Origin: Porticoccus sp. W117
GTDB lineage: Bacteria; Pseudomonadota; Gammaproteobacteria; Pseudomonadales; Porticoccaceae
Reading direction: 5' to 3'
NCBI RefSeq assembly: GCF_030341905.1
Contig: NZ_JATAAF010000014.1
Location: forward strand, 1-64,000
DNA: 64,000 bases
Shown here: positions 1 through 8,154 of the stretch, one piece after another
Layout of the letters: each line of letters starts with the position of its first letter
How positions within the stretch are numbered: position 1 is the first letter of the stretch
Position numbers and translations under genes: made by a program
Notes under the pieces: generated by a model
Database searches by the model: none
Told to the model about the DNA's origin: nothing
Seen by the model: only the letters and a program-made list of their open reading frames with translations

Positions 1-74
1 TCAACCTGGTCAACAACGGACAATTTAAAGGCTAACGAATAATCACGCTGAGTGCGCTTAGCTGTTGATTTCAT
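1..74 (-). CDS. IS3-family transposase OrfA, N-terminal 24 residues (partial)
   Basis: Reading leftward from the ATG at 74 gives MKSTAKRTQRDYSLAFKLSV and then VDQV, the typical N-terminus of an IS3-group OrfA helix-turn-helix protein. A GGAAAG ribosome-binding site lies 5 nt upstream of the ATG. The frame is open to the edge of the window. OrfA normally pairs with OrfB by programmed frameshifting to make the DDE transposase. Identification rests on a short stretch, so the subgroup is not certain. Confidence 0.65.
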   Translation of the reverse strand, partial: MKSTAKRTQRDYSLAFKLSVVDQV

Positions 75-127
75 ATCACTTTCCAATTTGGTGATTGAAA
101 AGTGTCAACGTTATTCAGGACGGGACA
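1..127 (-). mobile_element. IS3-family insertion sequence, one end (partial)
   Basis: The orfA start at 74 and a terminal sequence reading inward from 127 as TGTCCCGTCCTGAATAACG are consistent with the left end of an IS3-type element. The rest lies outside the window, so the opposite inverted repeat and target duplication cannot be checked. The exact end is inferred from the typical TGT terminus. Confidence 0.5.
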
Positions 128-136
128 GCCCTAAAT

Positions 137-167
137 AAAAAGCCCCACCCTGGCGGATGAGGCTTTT
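137..167 (+). terminator. Hairpin terminator beside the IS end
   Basis: AAAAGCC at 138-144 pairs with GGCTTTT at 161-167, with a second short GC pairing between them. It would insulate the mob operon from transcription coming out of the IS, or end a leftward transcript, since both sides carry A/T runs. Confidence 0.55.
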
Positions 168-170
168 CAA

Positions 171-386
171 TTGGTGGGCCTAGAAAGTCCGACATCGAAC
201 CTAAATGTACCACAATCAACTGACAAAATTCTCGAAGCGGATGCCTTAATCACCACTTTGGCTCAATGGAGCGAATACCTTGAAAAAGATACTCCCTACT
301 ACCGCGAAAAGTTAGCAAACACTAACGATCAGGATTCTACTGAGCAAAATCCCCTGTCTCCAAAGATGAAGGGGCCAACGCTATGA
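171..386 (+). CDS. Small hypothetical protein upstream of mobC
   Basis: A 71-residue frame beginning at a TTG. Its stop overlaps the mobC start (ATGA-type overlap at 383-386), so the two are translationally coupled. No domain is recognised; the composition is polar and acidic with a central helix (residues 20-50). The true start is uncertain: no convincing Shine-Dalgarno precedes the TTG, and the frame is open back to 135, so the 5' end may have been altered by the neighbouring IS. The overlap with mobC is the best evidence that it is expressed, possibly as a mobilization accessory protein. Confidence 0.5.
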   Translation: MVGLESPTSNLNVPQSTDKILEADALITTLAQWSEYLEKDTPYYREKLANTNDQDSTEQNPLSPKMKGPTL

Positions 387-799
387 GTAGCCTCTTTAAT
401 TCTTTCAATACAGCGGCTCAAGATGTCGAACTCGCGCCAACAAGAAGTAAGGTGGCTCGCCCGTTCACCCTGCGTCTGAGTGACGAGGAGCGCACCGAAC
501 TTGGCCGATTGGCTGGTTCCCAGTCTTGGGGTGCCTATATCCGCTCCCAGGTATTCGGTGAAAACGCCAGTAAGCGCCGTACTTTAAGAAAGCCACAGCT
601 CAATGATCGTAAGCTGGCCGTGGTGCTTTCTGCCTTGGGAGACTCGCGTCTGTCCCAAAATCTCAATCAACTGGCTAAACATGCCAATATCGGGACTTTG
701 GATATGACCCCTATCGTTGAGCAAGAACTGCTCGAAGCCTGCCAAGCGGTGGTTACTATGCGAGAACTGCTGTTGTCGGCATTGGGCCATAACGGATAA
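383..799 (+). CDS. mobC: MobC-like relaxosome accessory protein
   Basis: A 138-residue protein. Residues 25-60 (RPFTLRLSDEERTELGRLA) form the ribbon-helix-helix-like start typical of MobC family proteins, and residues 85-135 hold the conserved segment with LGDSRLSQNLNQLAKHANIG. MobC proteins bind oriT DNA and help the relaxase melt and nick it. It overlaps the small gene upstream and ends 5 nt before the relaxase, so the three form one operon. The family assignment is by motif recognition. Confidence 0.85.
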   Translation: MSSLFNSFNTAAQDVELAPTRSKVARPFTLRLSDEERTELGRLAGSQSWGAYIRSQVFGENASKRRTLRKPQLNDRKLAVVLSALGDSRLSQNLNQLAKHANIGTLDMTPIVEQELLEACQAVVTMRELLLSALGHNG

Positions 800-804
800 T
801 CCGA

Positions 805-2055
805 ATGATCCTACAGGGCAATCAACGGGGCGGCGCTGGCGATCTCGCGCGGCACCTGCTCAAAGACGAGAATGAGCATGTCGAAGTCTATGAGCTTAGG
901 GGGTTCGTAGCGGATGATCTGGCTGGCGCTTTTAAAGAAGCCCATGCCATCAGCAAAGGCACCAAGGCCAAGCAATTTCTGTATTCCCTGAGTGTGAACC
1001 CGCCCTCTGGGGAAAATGTCACCACAGAAGCGTTTGAAGATGCCATTAACCGGGCAGAAAAGACGCTGGGGCTGGTCGGTCAACCCCGCGCCATTGTCTT
1101 CCATGAGAAGAAGGGCCGCCGCCACGCACACGCCGTCTGGTCGAGAACCGATACCAGCACCATGACAGCGGTTCCCTTGCCCCATACCAAACGCAAGCTC
1201 ATGGCGCTGTCACGCGACCTTTATATAGAGCATGGTTGGGATATGCCCGAAGGGTTTATCAATTCTGACCGTCGCGACCCGCGAAATTTCACCCTAGCCC
1301 AGTGGCAGCAAGCCAAGCGGATTGGCAAAGACCCCAAAGCCATCAAACAGGCCTTTCAAGATAGCTGGGCGGTAAGCGATGACCAGAAAAGCTTTGCCCA
1401 TGCCCTGAAAGAAAGAGGCTATACGCTGGCCAAAGGGGATCGGCGCGGCTTTGTTGCTCTCGATCACCGATGCGAAGTCTTTGCAGTAGCTAAATGGGTA
1501 GGCGTTAAGACGAAGGACGTTAAAGCCAAGCTTGGCAGTGAAGCCCCGCTCTCGTCTGTCTCTGAGACAAAACAGACGATTGCAGCCGATATGAGCCAGA
1601 GGCTTGTCGATCTCCAAGCAAAACAGGATTCCAAGATTGAGGAACGGCTGGAATCCATTGATAAACTGGAAAACGCTCTACTCGTACAACATAAGGCCCA
1701 ACGCCAGGAACTCAGTGAGTATCACCAAAACCGTCAGCGGGAAGAACTTCTTGCTCGTCAAAGCCAGTTCAGAAAAGGATTGCGAGGGCTGTTTGACCGT
1801 ATAACTGGCCAGCGTAAGAAGCTGATCCGCCAGCACGAAAGCGAGGCTGCAAAGGCAGTCAGCCGGGATCGACTTGAATATGACGGTCTGGTTTTCAAGC
1901 AACTGCAAGAACGAAACCGTATTGAACGCCGTCATCAACGACTGCAAGAATTTAAGCGTAACCGTTATCAAGTGATCGAAAAAGATATTAACCAATACCG
2001 TGAAATGGTAGAGGGCAAGCGGGACAAGCTGGTATTACACCCCAAAATCGAGTGA
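805..2055 (+). CDS. MobA/MobL-type relaxase (MOBP-like)
   Basis: A 416-residue mobilization nuclease. The N-terminal relaxase domain (about residues 1-170) contains the metal-binding triad H100, H107, H109 in the segment VFHEKKGRRHAHAV, and a candidate catalytic tyrosine near residue 29 (HVEVYELRGF). It would nick oriT and remain covalently bound to the transferred strand. From about residue 255 the protein is a long charged coiled coil rich in Arg, Gln and Glu, as in many mobilizable-element relaxases. There is no primase or helicase domain. It starts 5 nt after mobC. The oriT it recognises was not identified with confidence. Confidence 0.85.
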   Translation: MILQGNQRGGAGDLARHLLKDENEHVEVYELRGFVADDLAGAFKEAHAISKGTKAKQFLYSLSVNPPSGENVTTEAFEDAINRAEKTLGLVGQPRAIVFHEKKGRRHAHAVWSRTDTSTMTAVPLPHTKRKLMALSRDLYIEHGWDMPEGFINSDRRDPRNFTLAQWQQAKRIGKDPKAIKQAFQDSWAVSDDQKSFAHALKERGYTLAKGDRRGFVALDHRCEVFAVAKWVGVKTKDVKAKLGSEAPLSSVSETKQTIAADMSQRLVDLQAKQDSKIEERLESIDKLENALLVQHKAQRQELSEYHQNRQREELLARQSQFRKGLRGLFDRITGQRKKLIRQHESEAAKAVSRDRLEYDGLVFKQLQERNRIERRHQRLQEFKRNRYQVIEKDINQYREMVEGKRDKLVLHPKIE

Positions 2056-2136
2056 TTGAGCAGACAAGAAAGCCTGTTTCCCAAGATCAAGGTAAACCCT
2101 TGTTAGGCTGAAATCTCCCGTAATAGGAGACAGTCT

Positions 2137-2679
2137 ATGTATCAGTCGTTTTTTGAAAAGACCTCGGAATACTTGGTGCCTGCTGCGATTGCCTTAGTTC
2201 TGTGGGGCGCAATTCACTACGCAGTATTCACCCCTCGTATTCTGATGGCCGATTTGCCCGTGCAATATCAGGGCTTCGATGCCAAAGACCCACTGCCAGA
2301 AGATGTTAGAGCCTGCTTTCTGGACAACCTTGTTCCTGAAACACTCTCGGTTGGGCGCTTCGATGCTGCGATTTACACCGCCAGCTTCCAGTATGTAGCC
2401 CAGCCTTACCTAAAGTCTCTTAAAACCGTAGAAGCCAATCTCGATCAGAAATGCGGGATTACCCAGACACGGGAACGCTTGGCGCTTGAAGCAGAACAGC
2501 GCCGGAAAATGGCCCTTATAGCCGAAGCCAAGCGGCTGGATGAGGAAGCCAGAGAAAAAGCCCGGCTTGCTGCCGAACGTGCAAAGGAGCTGGCCCGAAG
2601 GAAACAGGAGCAATTTCTGCGTGATGTTCCACAAGACCCACTGGGCGCACTTCTCCGCTTGATGCAGGAGGGACTTTAA
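2137..2679 (+). CDS. Membrane-anchored coiled-coil protein, unknown function
   Basis: A 180-residue protein with a good ribosome-binding site (AGGAG, 8 nt before the ATG). One transmembrane segment lies near residues 14-32, followed by an apparent periplasmic domain with two cysteines (C68, C112-region). A Glu/Ala/Arg/Lys-rich coiled coil occupies residues 118-165. The stop is one base from the start of the next gene, so expression is probably coupled. The topology is plausible for a mobilization or envelope accessory protein, but no family is recognised. Confidence 0.6.
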   Translation: MYQSFFEKTSEYLVPAAIALVLWGAIHYAVFTPRILMADLPVQYQGFDAKDPLPEDVRACFLDNLVPETLSVGRFDAAIYTASFQYVAQPYLKSLKTVEANLDQKCGITQTRERLALEAEQRRKMALIAEAKRLDEEAREKARLAAERAKELARRKQEQFLRDVPQDPLGALLRLMQEGL

Positions 2680-2680
2680 G

Positions 2681-3097
2681 ATGGAACAGGTTTACTACAA
2701 AAAGGGTGAAACCAAAGTAACGATCTATCAATTGCAAACAGCGCGAAAAGCATATTGCATTGAAAATATTGAAAAAATCTATCTAAGAAGACCTCTTTTT
2801 TGGTTTTCGGTGCCATTGGCAGTGGCTTTCTACCATCTACGTCAATTTTACGGTTTATACCTGTATGACTATGAGCATTGGGTATGTATTGCCATGTTTA
2901 CGGTAGTGCCTTTGATTGCATGGTTTATTAGCACCTTAAACGTTACGTCTAAGTGCCTCACAAGCGATACCGTAATGAGTGGTTTTAGGCCAACTTTAAA
3001 AGAATTGAAAAAAGCCACACAACAAGCAATCAATGACGCTAACAATAGAAGCCGTCCAATCACAGGTCGTTACTACGCTGACATGGTGGATGAGTAA
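2681..3097 (+). CDS. Two-TM membrane protein, DUF6232-like
   Basis: A 138-residue protein. The start MEQVYYKKGETKVTIYQLQT and the following strand pattern resemble the small bacterial membrane family DUF6232, in which a short beta strand region precedes two hydrophobic helices. Hydrophobic segments lie at about residues 44-62 and 66-88. It begins one base after the previous gene and overlaps the next by one base (TAATG), so it sits in a tightly packed operon. Function unknown. Confidence 0.55.
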   Translation: MEQVYYKKGETKVTIYQLQTARKAYCIENIEKIYLRRPLFWFSVPLAVAFYHLRQFYGLYLYDYEHWVCIAMFTVVPLIAWFISTLNVTSKCLTSDTVMSGFRPTLKELKKATQQAINDANNRSRPITGRYYADMVDE

Positions 3098-3603
3098 TGA
3101 GCAGTCATAGCCCCCCGTCTACGCCAGGGATGGCGGGCAGCTTCAATGAAGCAGCAAGACCGGACTCAAGCAATGAAATTAAGCCGGATAGAATTTTCAC
3201 GAAAACCGTTCGTAAACGGTCTTCTTATGAGGGCGTGGGTAAAAGTGAAGTTACCAACACACAGGAACGCGCTCACGATTTGCAGCGCAAAATTTCCCGC
3301 TATTACAAAACCCACGAAAAAAATCTGGTGGATAGAGAGTATCACCGCCTAACGTCTTCGACCCTGCAAACACACCTGAGATACGGGCCACCTCACAGTG
3401 GTCGCTCACTCGAAAAGCATTATCGAAGTCAGGCAAAACGCAATATCCATCAAGAACGCGATAAGCGCTTAAATCAGGTCAAGCGTATTTCACTGAGTAT
3501 GCAAGGTCAGGTCGTGGAGAAAAGCCAGGTGATGCGTAAACGTGAAATTATCAAACAGGAACAAAAACACAGTCTGGTAACTGCCTTTAAACAAAGCATT
3601 TAA
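3097..3603 (+). CDS. Basic hypothetical protein of the mobilization region
   Basis: A 168-residue, strongly basic and hydrophilic protein (many Arg, Lys, His and Gln) without hydrophobic segments. The first 40 residues are Ser/Pro-rich and probably disordered; residues 55-165 are predicted helical. It overlaps the preceding gene by one base. The basic character suggests nucleic-acid contact, but no known domain is visible. Confidence 0.5.
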   Translation: MSSHSPPSTPGMAGSFNEAARPDSSNEIKPDRIFTKTVRKRSSYEGVGKSEVTNTQERAHDLQRKISRYYKTHEKNLVDREYHRLTSSTLQTHLRYGPPHSGRSLEKHYRSQAKRNIHQERDKRLNQVKRISLSMQGQVVEKSQVMRKREIIKQEQKHSLVTAFKQSI

Positions 3604-3669
3604 CGGGCTTTGTTTGCGCGTCGGAATCTCGGCGCGCTATCTTGGTGAATAACAACAAGGAAAGTACAA

Positions 3670-4056
3670 ATGATAGAAAGAGAATTTTACTGGAATTTTA
3701 GTAACGAATACGACACCTGGGAACTGATTATGGATGATCTGGTTGTGTATTACCTGTTCCGTGCCGATGACGAGGGCAAGCTATGGGGCGCACTTGATCG
3801 TATCTGTGGTGCAGTACCCGAACTATCCGCTCTGCGGTGGACGGATGTAGAGGCGGCCAAGGAACACGTTTTGAAGGTCGCAATAGCTCGCTATACAACG
3901 CGCCCTCTGACACCCTTGGACTACTATATACATTCCTTCACACCGCCACTGTCTGAGGAAGATCAGGCCAAGGCAGATGCTTTATTCCAGGTAAAACCAT
4001 CCAACAAGCTATCAGAGGGCTTTGCCCAAGCAGAGCGGCCATTTGGTGAATACTAA
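3670..4056 (+). CDS. Hypothetical protein
   Basis: A 128-residue acidic protein rich in Trp and Tyr (WNFSNEYDTWELIMDDLVVYYL at the N-terminus), with no signal peptide or transmembrane helix. An AAGGAAAG ribosome-binding site precedes the ATG. No family is recognised. It lies in the variable stretch between the mob genes and the RHS locus. Confidence 0.5.
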   Translation: MIEREFYWNFSNEYDTWELIMDDLVVYYLFRADDEGKLWGALDRICGAVPELSALRWTDVEAAKEHVLKVAIARYTTRPLTPLDYYIHSFTPPLSEEDQAKADALFQVKPSNKLSEGFAQAERPFGEY

Positions 4057-4105
4057 GCATGAAAGATCAGATAACCAACTGTAGGTTACAGATGGAGCCA
4101 AAAGT

Positions 4106-4513
4106 ATGGATCGAGAACTGCAAAAACAAACTGAATACATCTCCGAAGTTGTTCATAAGCTCCTTGACGGAGATGACGGCCTTGGTCAACTGAACGGCAC
4201 CTATGAAACGCAGCGGGTGGTGTTAGATATTCCAAAGGCGTTTACCTATCTTGCCTATTACATGGACACGCAGCACCGCCAGCGGGGAATACCAGTCGAA
4301 CACTGGGATTATCTTGAACGGGAATTTATGCGCGGCAATAAGAATATCAGAGCGAAAGTTCGCAATTTCTTTACCGAGTTAATCTACAACGAAATGAGTG
4401 ATAGGCTGCATTATTTCTGTCACGGTCAATACAGCTCGCAGCGCAAAGAGTGCGAGTTTATAAATTCCTCCATATGGGTCAGCTCTGACCGTGATGATGA
4501 CTTGCCGTTTTGA
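4106..4513 (+). CDS. Hypothetical protein
   Basis: A 135-residue soluble protein, largely helical, with a C-terminal stretch of acidic residues (SSDRDDDLPF). Starts at ATG after a GGAG-containing site. It is convergent with the RHS-associated genes, whose last member ends 15 bases away. No domain recognised. Confidence 0.5.
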   Translation: MDRELQKQTEYISEVVHKLLDGDDGLGQLNGTYETQRVVLDIPKAFTYLAYYMDTQHRQRGIPVEHWDYLEREFMRGNKNIRAKVRNFFTELIYNEMSDRLHYFCHGQYSSQRKECEFINSSIWVSSDRDDDLPF

Positions 4514-4528
4514 TTGCCGATATTCATA

Positions 4529-4960
4529 TCAATTGCCGCGATACCAGCCCCTCTCAGGTGAATATGCCAACGGCTCGCCTTTCTTAAAAAAAGCGATAAG
4601 CAAGTCATCCTCGCCGTCATACTCCTCAAAATTAGCAAATATAGATAACTCATAGCCTTGGCTAAAGGAAAGAACTATGGAATTTTCACCGCTTATTTTG
4701 ATTGAGGCGAGGTATTCTTCTGAAAGGGGAGTCAATATCTTTTCGAAAACTTCCTCATCTTGCACATCACTGGACAAAATTTCAGAGCCATTTATCGTAA
4801 AACTCCAGTCACAAAGATACACCCATAAGCTAACTAAAGCGGTATCAATAGTTAAAAAACTACCAATACCTTTATCTATCTTCTGGATATTGGTTGGGAG
4901 GGCATTAGACCATTCCTCCGGCACCCCTAGATCAATCGAAGTCACTATCAAATTTTTCAA
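4529..4960 (-). CDS. Putative immunity protein (second gene after RHS toxin)
   Basis: A 143-residue acidic protein (many Asp/Glu, Trp and Phe), as is common for polymorphic-toxin immunity proteins. The start is a TTG with a GAGG site upstream inside the preceding gene; the two frames overlap by 29 nt. It is the last gene of the leftward RHS operon. The immunity role is inferred from position, size and acidity only. It could be a second immunity gene left from an earlier toxin tip. Confidence 0.45.
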   Translation of the reverse strand: MKNLIVTSIDLGVPEEWSNALPTNIQKIDKGIGSFLTIDTALVSLWVYLCDWSFTINGSEILSSDVQDEEVFEKILTPLSEEYLASIKISGENSIVLSFSQGYELSIFANFEEYDGEDDLLIAFFKKGEPLAYSPERGWYRGN

Positions 4961-5198
4961 TAGCCTCTTCTAGGGAATCATAAAGTTCGCCTCTATTTTC
5001 TGGAGCTTCCTCAAGAAATAAGTCAAGATATTGCCGACTTAAGTCGGCAATATCTTTTGAGTCTATAGGAATAGAGTAGTAGTCTGCACTCTGAACACAG
5101 TATTTTTTTAGCTTTATAAGCTCAAAACAGTTGTATTTTATGGCAGTCCTTTCATCTTCACGCTTCCATACTGAAATTTTCTTATATAAAACATTCAT
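4932..5198 (-). CDS. Putative immunity protein directly after RHS toxin
   Basis: An 88-residue protein. The ATG at 5198 overlaps the RHS stop codon (ATGA), giving strict translational coupling to the toxin tip, as expected for a cognate immunity gene. A TTG two codons earlier would place the start inside the RHS frame without a better ribosome-binding site, so the ATG is preferred. The C-terminal half is acidic (LDLFLEEAPENRGELYDSL). No named Imm family is recognised. Confidence 0.55.
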   Translation of the reverse strand: MNVLYKKISVWKREDERTAIKYNCFELIKLKKYCVQSADYYSIPIDSKDIADLSRQYLDLFLEEAPENRGELYDSLEEAIEKFDSDFD

Positions 5199-8089
5199 TG
5201 CCAACGCCCTGATCTGATTCTATTCAATGTATTTGATCTAGGGTTTTTAAATCTAGTATGAAATTGACCATTAGGCCTTAAAATTACAACTTGATTGCCC
5301 TTCACGTAAACAGTATTGCCAGTTTCTGTATCTGTGTAACGCTTCCCTTCTCTAATCACACGATCTACAGCGCTACCTGATCGGTTAGGGTCAGATCGAC
5401 CCTCTTGCTTTCGTTGCTTACCATGTTCTGTATCTCCATCTTCACCCTCATTATCGTCTGGATCTTCTTCAGGGTCAGGTGGACTACTATTTGCCGGACT
5501 ACTAGCAGCAGCATTTGGTACAGGAGTCTGCTTAGCCCCCGATTCGCCATCACTTGACTCATTTGCTTGTGACCAAGGCGAAGATGAAGAGCTTGAAAAG
5601 TCTGGGAATGTAGAGCTGCCAAATCCTGGGGGGCAGCTTGCACTTTGATTAACATTTTGTACAGCTACCTGTCCAACTACAGAAGCTCCACCTAGCAAAC
5701 CGACTGCGCGGCAAAAGGCAGGATTGACCCGGCATGTTGCGGTTACGCTGTCAACGAACAGCCCAAGAGGGTCTGTGTATTTAACAGGGTTTCCACTTAC
5801 ATAGCCGTAAGTGCTAATGCCTCCACCCAACCCTATCGGATCAGATTGAATATATCGACCAGTTTCCGGGTCATAATCCCTGAAATAGTTATGGTGCAGC
5901 CCAGACTCTTCATCGTAGTGCTGTCCAGTAAACCGCAGGTTGTTGGCGATAGTGGTGGTCGTAACCGTAGTTTCACCAAACGGCTTGCGGTCTGATGACC
6001 AAACGACTTGCTGAATACCATTTGTAATGACTTGTGGTGTACCAAGGTGGTCATTGTGGCTGTAGTAAAGCGTTGATGAACTTGGCGCACTGTACTGAGC
6101 AATCGCCAGTGGCTGCTTGGCAAGGTAGATATATTCCCGAACGGCAGCACCACTGCCATCCAGTTCAGCCAACAACTCACCTGCACTGGTGTACAAATAG
6201 TGAGTGGTGGCAGTGGGGGTTACCTTTTTAACCCGTTCGCCTCTGGCGTTGTAGGTATAGGTGGCTTTTAGGGTGTCTTGAGGGTTAGGGTTGGCGCTGG
6301 TATCTCGCTCGGTTACAGTCACTAAACGGTTGCGGTCATCGTAACCGTACAGCAAGCCATTACCGCTACTATCCAGCTTGCTAACCTGATTGCCATTAGC
6401 GTCATACTGGTATGTCCAGTTGTTCGTGCTTAACAGTCGGTGGCTATTGGCATCATAAGTGTAGCTATCCGTCCCGGTGTTATCGGTAATGGTCTGGCGG
6501 TTTCCGGTCGCATCGTAGGTATAGCTGAGAGTGCCGTATACACCCGTAGCGTTAGTGAGCCGATCCAGCGCATCATAGGTAAACGACTGGTCGCGGCTGC
6601 CATCCAGCGTATCGTCTACCGCCGTGATGTTATCGACATTGTCGTAGCTGTAGCTATTGGCTTTGACTGTGCCATGACTTTGGGAGGTCAAACGATAATC
6701 TTGGTCGAAGCTACGGTCTAGCTGAATGCCATTGCCATAGTCAAACTGCTTGATTGGCCCAAAGGGCTGGTAGGTAAAATTGCTGGCCAGCGTTTGAGTC
6801 TGAGCGTTATAGGTTGTGGTAGCCCCGTTAACTTCCCCCTGGTTGTTGTAGGTGTAATCTACCGTACGGCCACTGGGATACGTGATTTTGTTGAGCTGCC
6901 CCGCTGTGGTGTAGCCATAACTCAGGGTGTAGCTGGCACTGCCTGTAGCACTAATACTGGCCAGGTTGCCAAAGTAGTCGTAAGTAAAGGTTCGAGTGCC
7001 ACTGGCATCAGTGATACTGGTTAAACGACCTTTGCCATAGGCTCCGGCATCGTAACCATAAGTAATATCAAGAGTCGTTCCGGGGTAGTCAACGGCCGTC
7101 AGGCGATTGAGCGCATCGTAGCTGTAGCTGGCAGTGACGCCTTTTGCATCGGTTTTGGTGAGGCGGTTATCCGCTTCATCATGCGTGTAACTGGTGGTGC
7201 CTGTATCTGGGCTAACCAAGCTGGTTAGATTACCCAAGCCATTGTAATTGTAGGTCGTCACCAAGCCTTTGGGATCGGTAACGGTATTCATATTACCTTG
7301 AGCGTCGTAACCGTAACTGATGTCTTGATTCAGCGGCTTTAATTCATCTTTGAGACGATCTAGCGCATCGAAGGATTGGGTGGTTTGGTTGTTATTGCCA
7401 TCGGTAATGGAAGTCACATTGCCGTTAACATCATAGCCATAGCTGGTAGTCTGATTGCTGGCCCCAACACTGGTGAGCAAGCGACTTAGCTCATCGTAAG
7501 TTTGGGTCATGGACTTGACGATGGTGCTACCACCGTCTTTGATGACTTCTTGAGTTACGTTACCTGCCAGATCAACGGTGTACTCAATCCTCTCACCCAG
7601 ATTGTTACTGACGGCTGTTAAGCGACGAGCACCATCGTACTCGTAATTCATCACCGCGCCATTGGCTAAAGTGATGCTGGTGATTTGCCCTACATTGTCG
7701 TAGCCATAGGTCGTCACTGCATCATTAGCTGAATTACCACCGGGGTCTTTGAGGGTACTGGTTAGTAGCCAGCCGCGAGCATGATAGGTAAAAAGGGTTT
7801 CTACACCATTGGAATCAATGGTTTTCTCTGGCTGACCTCGACCGTTGTAATCCGTTAATTGGGTAACATGGCCCAAGGCGTTCGTGATGGTGGATAGATT
7901 GCCAGAGGCATCGTAAGTGTAGGTGGTTACATCGCTAACATCGGTGCGGGGGCCATCTTTGGTCAGTACTTGGCCATTGCTGTTGTAAGTGTAATTCCAG
8001 GTTTGGCTGGCGTGACTGATACTTGATAAACCCAGCGCCAGCATACTTGCAGTAACAGCTATGCTCAGTTGTTTTTTCACGTTGTTCAT
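5195..8089 (-). CDS. Exported RHS/YD-repeat protein with C-terminal toxin tip
   Basis: 964 residues from the ATG at 8089, chosen because MNNVKKQLSIAVTASMLALG starts a clear Sec signal peptide ending near SHA and a GAGG site precedes it; the frame is open 27 codons further. YD/RHS repeats (GYDxxGNxxxxTD type) run from about residue 30 to 700. The RHS core ends with RYIQSDPIGL and YTDPLGL near residue 773. The last 190 residues are unlike the core: a Ser/Pro/Asp/Glu-rich linker, then a basic tip containing FKNPRSNTLNRIRSGRW, which resembles BECR-type (barnase/EndoU/colicin-like) RNase toxins. The repeat shell would encapsulate the tip, and the next gene is the likely immunity protein. No VgrG or PAAR gene is present. 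Confidence 0.85.
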   Translation of the reverse strand: MNNVKKQLSIAVTASMLALGLSSISHASQTWNYTYNSNGQVLTKDGPRTDVSDVTTYTYDASGNLSTITNALGHVTQLTDYNGRGQPEKTIDSNGVETLFTYHARGWLLTSTLKDPGGNSANDAVTTYGYDNVGQITSITLANGAVMNYEYDGARRLTAVSNNLGERIEYTVDLAGNVTQEVIKDGGSTIVKSMTQTYDELSRLLTSVGASNQTTSYGYDVNGNVTSITDGNNNQTTQSFDALDRLKDELKPLNQDISYGYDAQGNMNTVTDPKGLVTTYNYNGLGNLTSLVSPDTGTTSYTHDEADNRLTKTDAKGVTASYSYDALNRLTAVDYPGTTLDITYGYDAGAYGKGRLTSITDASGTRTFTYDYFGNLASISATGSASYTLSYGYTTAGQLNKITYPSGRTVDYTYNNQGEVNGATTTYNAQTQTLASNFTYQPFGPIKQFDYGNGIQLDRSFDQDYRLTSQSHGTVKANSYSYDNVDNITAVDDTLDGSRDQSFTYDALDRLTNATGVYGTLSYTYDATGNRQTITDNTGTDSYTYDANSHRLLSTNNWTYQYDANGNQVSKLDSSGNGLLYGYDDRNRLVTVTERDTSANPNPQDTLKATYTYNARGERVKKVTPTATTHYLYTSAGELLAELDGSGAAVREYIYLAKQPLAIAQYSAPSSSTLYYSHNDHLGTPQVITNGIQQVVWSSDRKPFGETTVTTTTIANNLRFTGQHYDEESGLHHNYFRDYDPETGRYIQSDPIGLGGGISTYGYVSGNPVKYTDPLGLFVDSVTATCRVNPAFCRAVGLLGGASVVGQVAVQNVNQSASCPPGFGSSTFPDFSSSSSSPWSQANESSDGESGAKQTPVPNAAASSPANSSPPDPEEDPDDNEGEDGDTEHGKQRKQEGRSDPNRSGSAVDRVIREGKRYTDTETGNTVYVKGNQVVILRPNGQFHTRFKNPRSNTLNRIRSGRWQ

Positions 8090-8154
8090 CCTGCTGTCCT
8101 CATTGCTATTCTTAATATCCATTTTGGTATCTTGGGTATTGGAAGGTTTGCCTC

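Noticed and set aside
171-205. TGGTGGGCCT followed by ATCGAACCT resembles the reverse of a tRNA 3' end
   Set aside because: No cloverleaf can be built around it and the T-arm does not pair; the similarity is too short to call an att site or tRNA.
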